A stretch of DNA of 64,000 bases from Roseivirga sp. GTDB taxonomy: Bacteria; Bacteroidota; Bacteroidia; Cytophagales; Cyclobacteriaceae. Position 1 is the first letter of the stretch, and the number at the start of each line of letters is the position of its first letter. The notes beneath the pieces were generated by a model. That model saw nothing but the letters and a program-made list of their open reading frames with translations, did not search any database and was not told the origin of the DNA. A program made the position numbers and the translations under genes. Of this stretch, positions 61,572 to 64,000 are shown piece after piece. The stretch is taken from assembly GCA_021404565.1 (NCBI GenBank), contig JAAWWF010000003.1:186001-250000 (forward strand), written 5' to 3'.

Positions 61572-62821
61572 CAGACTTTTTCCAGGGCCTGGGTAAAGTC
61601 CTTCACCAGATCGTCAGCGTTTTCGATGCCGGTGGAAACACGAATCATGGCCGGAGTAATGCCTACGGTTGCCCTGTCTTCCAGACTCATATTAGAGGCG
61701 CTCATGGTAAAGGGATGGGATGTAAGTGTTTCCGTACTGCCAAGGCTCACTGCAAGGCATGCCAACTGTAAAGCATTCAGAAACCTGAAAGCCTCGGTTT
61801 CACCTCCTTTAATATCAAAAGCCAGCATGGCACCGCCAGAAGTATATTGCTTTTGGTAAAGCTCATAATAAGCATCTCCCGGTTTTAGCGAGCCCACATA
61901 AAAAACCTTATTCACCTTGGGGTGATCTTCTAACAGTTTGGCCAATATGGCAGCGTTAACCGCCTGTTTTTCCATGCGCAATGTTAGAGTCTCCAAACTG
62001 CGTGAAAGCAGCCAGGAGGTCCAGGGAGAAGCCATACAACCCAACTTGCTGCGCATACCTTTGATATGATAAATGAGCTCACCCTTACCGGAACAAGCCC
62101 CGGCAATAATATCGCTGTGCCCGCCTATGTACTTGGTAGCCGAATAAAGAACCAGGTCAGCCCCATGCTGCAGAGGTTTTTGCCAAAGGGGTCCCATATA
62201 GGTATTGTCTACAGAGAGAATCACCTTTTTGTCAGGAGTTGAAAATGTTCTTGCCACCTCACTCAGCATTTCAATATCTATCAGCGAGTTGGTGGGATTG
62301 GCGGGAGTTTCCAGGTAGATATAAGCGAGATTTTTCGCTCTTGGATGCGAGTTAATCAGCGCTATGATTTCGGCCTTGCTCATTTCCGGAGTAAACGCAA
62401 TATGCTCTATGTCGAAACCGGGCAGTGTCTTCTTAATAAATGAATCGGAACCCCCGTACAATGGAAATGACATCAGGATTAAATCTCCTGCCTTGCAAAA
62501 TTCCAGAAGGGTGGTAGTGATGGCGGCCATACCACTCTCAAAAAAAGCCGCATCATCTGCTCCGTCCAGCAGGGCCAGCCTTTTTTCTACTGTGGCCAGG
62601 TTGGGATGATTCAGCCGGGTATAGATCAGGCTGTTGTTTTTCTCCTCCGTATCACCATCGCCATATACCTTTTCGAAATAGGCCTTGCCCTCTTCGGCCG
62701 TATCGAAAACAAAGGTGGAGGTTTGGAAAATGGGGTTTTTGATTGAATTCCTGACCAGGGAGGGATCGTGTCCCGCACTCATCATCAGGCTTTCAGGGCT
62801 GAAATCATCACTTTGGCTCAT
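61571..62821 (-). CDS. PLP-dependent trans-sulfuration enzyme (cystathionine/methionine gamma-lyase family)
   Basis: A 416-residue enzyme of the Cys/Met metabolism family. The PLP lysine is in LYSATKYIGGHSDIIAG near residue 210; YTRLNHPNLATVEKRLALLDGADDAAFFESGMAAI near 68 and LAYIYLETPANPTNSLIDI near 157 are standard. It resembles methionine gamma-lyase and O-acetylhomoserine sulfhydrylase alike, so the exact reaction is open. Its stop and start overlap the neighbours by 1 and 4 bp, which makes one operon with NfeD and the truncated haemoglobin. Confidence 0.9.
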   Translation of the reverse strand: MSQSDDFSPESLMMSAGHDPSLVRNSIKNPIFQTSTFVFDTAEEGKAYFEKVYGDGDTEEKNNSLIYTRLNHPNLATVEKRLALLDGADDAAFFESGMAAITTTLLEFCKAGDLILMSFPLYGGSDSFIKKTLPGFDIEHIAFTPEMSKAEIIALINSHPRAKNLAYIYLETPANPTNSLIDIEMLSEVARTFSTPDKKVILSVDNTYMGPLWQKPLQHGADLVLYSATKYIGGHSDIIAGACSGKGELIYHIKGMRSKLGCMASPWTSWLLSRSLETLTLRMEKQAVNAAILAKLLEDHPKVNKVFYVGSLKPGDAYYELYQKQYTSGGAMLAFDIKGGETEAFRFLNALQLACLAVSLGSTETLTSHPFTMSASNMSLEDRATVGITPAMIRVSTGIENADDLVKDFTQALEKV

Positions 62822-64000
62822 TCTTTCTTTGATCTGACTTTCAGGGAGGTGCCTTCCTGGCTGATCACCACAATGGTTTCTCCCTTCTCTACGTATTCGC
62901 CACGAGTATAGGCATCGTAAATGGTATCGCCAATCTCAACTCTGCCGCTCGGTCTTAAAATAGTAAATGCCGTGCCTTCTTTGCCGATGAGCGGTTCGGA
63001 ATAAAAAGAGGAGGTATATCCTTCTTCGCGTTTTTGGGTGTCTTCGAGTGCTACTTTTTTGAACATGTTACTGTTCGTAAACCGGTAACCTATCACAAAG
63101 AGCAATACCACAGAACCCAGCATACCGGCAAAGACTACCGTGGCGGCTGTAACCACCTCTCCGGAGCCTACATAGTCAAAGTTGAAGAGATCATTGGCCA
63201 GCATCATAAATATCAGTGAGCCCACAGTACAAATGATGCCCAGAATGCCAGCTACACCAAAGCCAGGGATTACAAATACCTCCAGGGCAATGAGCGCTAT
63301 CCCCACTACAAATACAGCAATCTCCCAGCTTTCTGCCAGCCCATTGAGGTAATAGGGCACGAGATAGAGTACCAGGGCTACGCCTGCTGCTGCTATGGGG
63401 AAACCCACTCCGGGAGTTTGCAATTCAAAGAAGATACCTCCGGTAATCACCAGAATGAGCAGGCTGCTCACCATTGGGTTCAGAAAAAATGCGATAATAT
63501 GCTCTACTGCAGAAAGTGTATAGGGTGTGATTTCATAATCATCGATATTGTTTTTTGCCAGAATCTCTTCAACGCTGTTTACTTCTCCCTCAGCGTATCC
63601 ATGGGTAATGGCCTCAGAGGTAGTAAAGGTGATGATTTTGCCATCTTCCGTAATTCCATCTATTTCTACCCTGTCATCTACCATGCCCTCTGCAATCAGC
63701 GGATCACGACCGTTTTCTTCAGCCGTTGAACGCATGATCGATCGCATATAAGACTGGTACTTATCCGGAGCAGCCTCACCCTCTCCGGTGACGACCGTAG
63801 CTGCACCAATGTTGGAACCCGGTGCCATATAAATACTGTCGCATGCAATTGAAATCAGCGCACCAGCCGATGCTGCATCATTATTGATAAATACCCAAAC
63901 CGGCTTATCGTATTCGAGAATCCTCGTGCGTATATCATTGGCATCTGTTACAGCACCGCCATAAGTGTCCATATCAATGATCACTATGTCAGCATCAATA
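62818..64000 (-). CDS. NfeD-like membrane serine protease (N-terminus outside window)
   Basis: The visible ~394 residues begin inside the ClpP-like protease domain (VIIDMDTYGGAVTDAN), so the start lies beyond the window. ASAGALISIACDSIYMAPGSNIGAATVV carries the catalytic Ser, and the Lys should be in the DKYQSYMRSIM region. Four or five membrane helices follow (about 140-290), then the OB-fold NfeD domain (GKEGTAFTILRPSGRVEIGDTIYDAYTRGEYVEKGETIVVI). The long family form is known to cleave stomatin-like partners. Overlaps the trans-sulfuration start by 4 bp. Confidence 0.88.
   Translation of the reverse strand, partial: IDADIVIIDMDTYGGAVTDANDIRTRILEYDKPVWVFINNDAASAGALISIACDSIYMAPGSNIGAATVVTGEGEAAPDKYQSYMRSIMRSTAEENGRDPLIAEGMVDDRVEIDGITEDGKIITFTTSEAITHGYAEGEVNSVEEILAKNNIDDYEITPYTLSAVEHIIAFFLNPMVSSLLILVITGGIFFELQTPGVGFPIAAAGVALVLYLVPYYLNGLAESWEIAVFVVGIALIALEVFVIPGFGVAGILGIICTVGSLIFMMLANDLFNFDYVGSGEVVTAATVVFAGMLGSVVLLFVIGYRFTNSNMFKKVALEDTQKREEGYTSSFYSEPLIGKEGTAFTILRPSGRVEIGDTIYDAYTRGEYVEKGETIVVISQEGTSLKVRSKKE

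Noticed and set aside
1-64000. tRNA genes, rRNA genes, CRISPR arrays, prophage or insertion sequences
   Set aside because: Reading the intergenic stretches on both strands gave no tRNA T-arm patterns, repeat-spacer arrays, integrase, transposase or phage structural genes.

Overview
The window looks like the chromosome of a Bacteroidota bacterium, most likely order Cytophagales (Fulvivirga/Roseivirga/Reichenbachiella-like). Evidence: many secreted proteins with signal peptides ending in HAQ or SQ, few Shine-Dalgarno sites, TAnnTTTG-type -7 boxes, tandem BlaI/M56 repressor-protease pairs, the Bacteroidota-type LptD, head-GIN and DUF6263/DUF4412-like secreted proteins, and moderate GC. I found no rRNA, tRNA, CRISPR array, prophage or insertion sequence. 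About 66 genes are present; the first (proline dehydrogenase) and the last (NfeD-type protease) run off the window.

Layout. 1-570: 3' end of proline dehydrogenase. 571-5762, minus strand: two BlaI-like repressor / M56 metallopeptidase pairs, followed by a free-standing lipoprotein that resembles an M56 C-terminal tail and by a third M56 protease with no repressor of its own. Both repressor genes are preceded by arrays of a 16-bp dyad repeated every 20 bp (three and two copies). 5951-16860: lysS, an outer-membrane protein, lptD divergent from an N-acetylmuramoyl-L-alanine amidase and an MlaD-type protein (envelope biogenesis), an acyl-CoA carboxylase beta subunit, a transglutaminase-like protein, a HAD phosphatase and a lipoprotein-type acetolactate decarboxylase. 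17257-23763: phosphopantetheinyl transferase, then a compact plus-strand cluster (WD40 protein, DivIVA-like, FolB, ChaN-like, Upf1-like helicase) and a membrane protein with a Pro/Asp tail. 23947-34324: small enzymes and conserved proteins (ATP-grasp, IscA-like, YkvA, thioredoxin-like, S41 protease, membrane-bound AraC regulator, Dtd, MazG-like). 34459-43702: stress and redox genes (Crp/Fnr regulator, two-subunit molybdenum hydroxylase), ComB, GcvT and an FtsX-type permease. 43807-53804: LysM-GH18-like protein, RNase HII, NUDIX, MATE, head-GIN, lysoplasmalogenase, MFS, prfB with a programmed frameshift, ilvE and cobalamin adenosyltransferase. 53811-64000: ABC ATPase, large TPR membrane protein, GatC, PlsC, an AraC regulator divergent from an alpha/beta hydrolase, and an overlapping NfeD / trans-sulfuration enzyme / truncated-haemoglobin operon.

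Most of the window is ordinary housekeeping and envelope content. The part that deserves real attention is 571-5822: a tandemly expanded repressor-protease signalling locus with a well-defined operator array and sensor tails that behave like detachable secreted modules. Other items of note are the textbook prfB frameshift, a signal-less LysM protein with an altered GH18 motif, an exported acetolactate decarboxylase, an IscA-like protein lacking its C-terminal cysteines, and several near-perfect hairpins acting as terminators.
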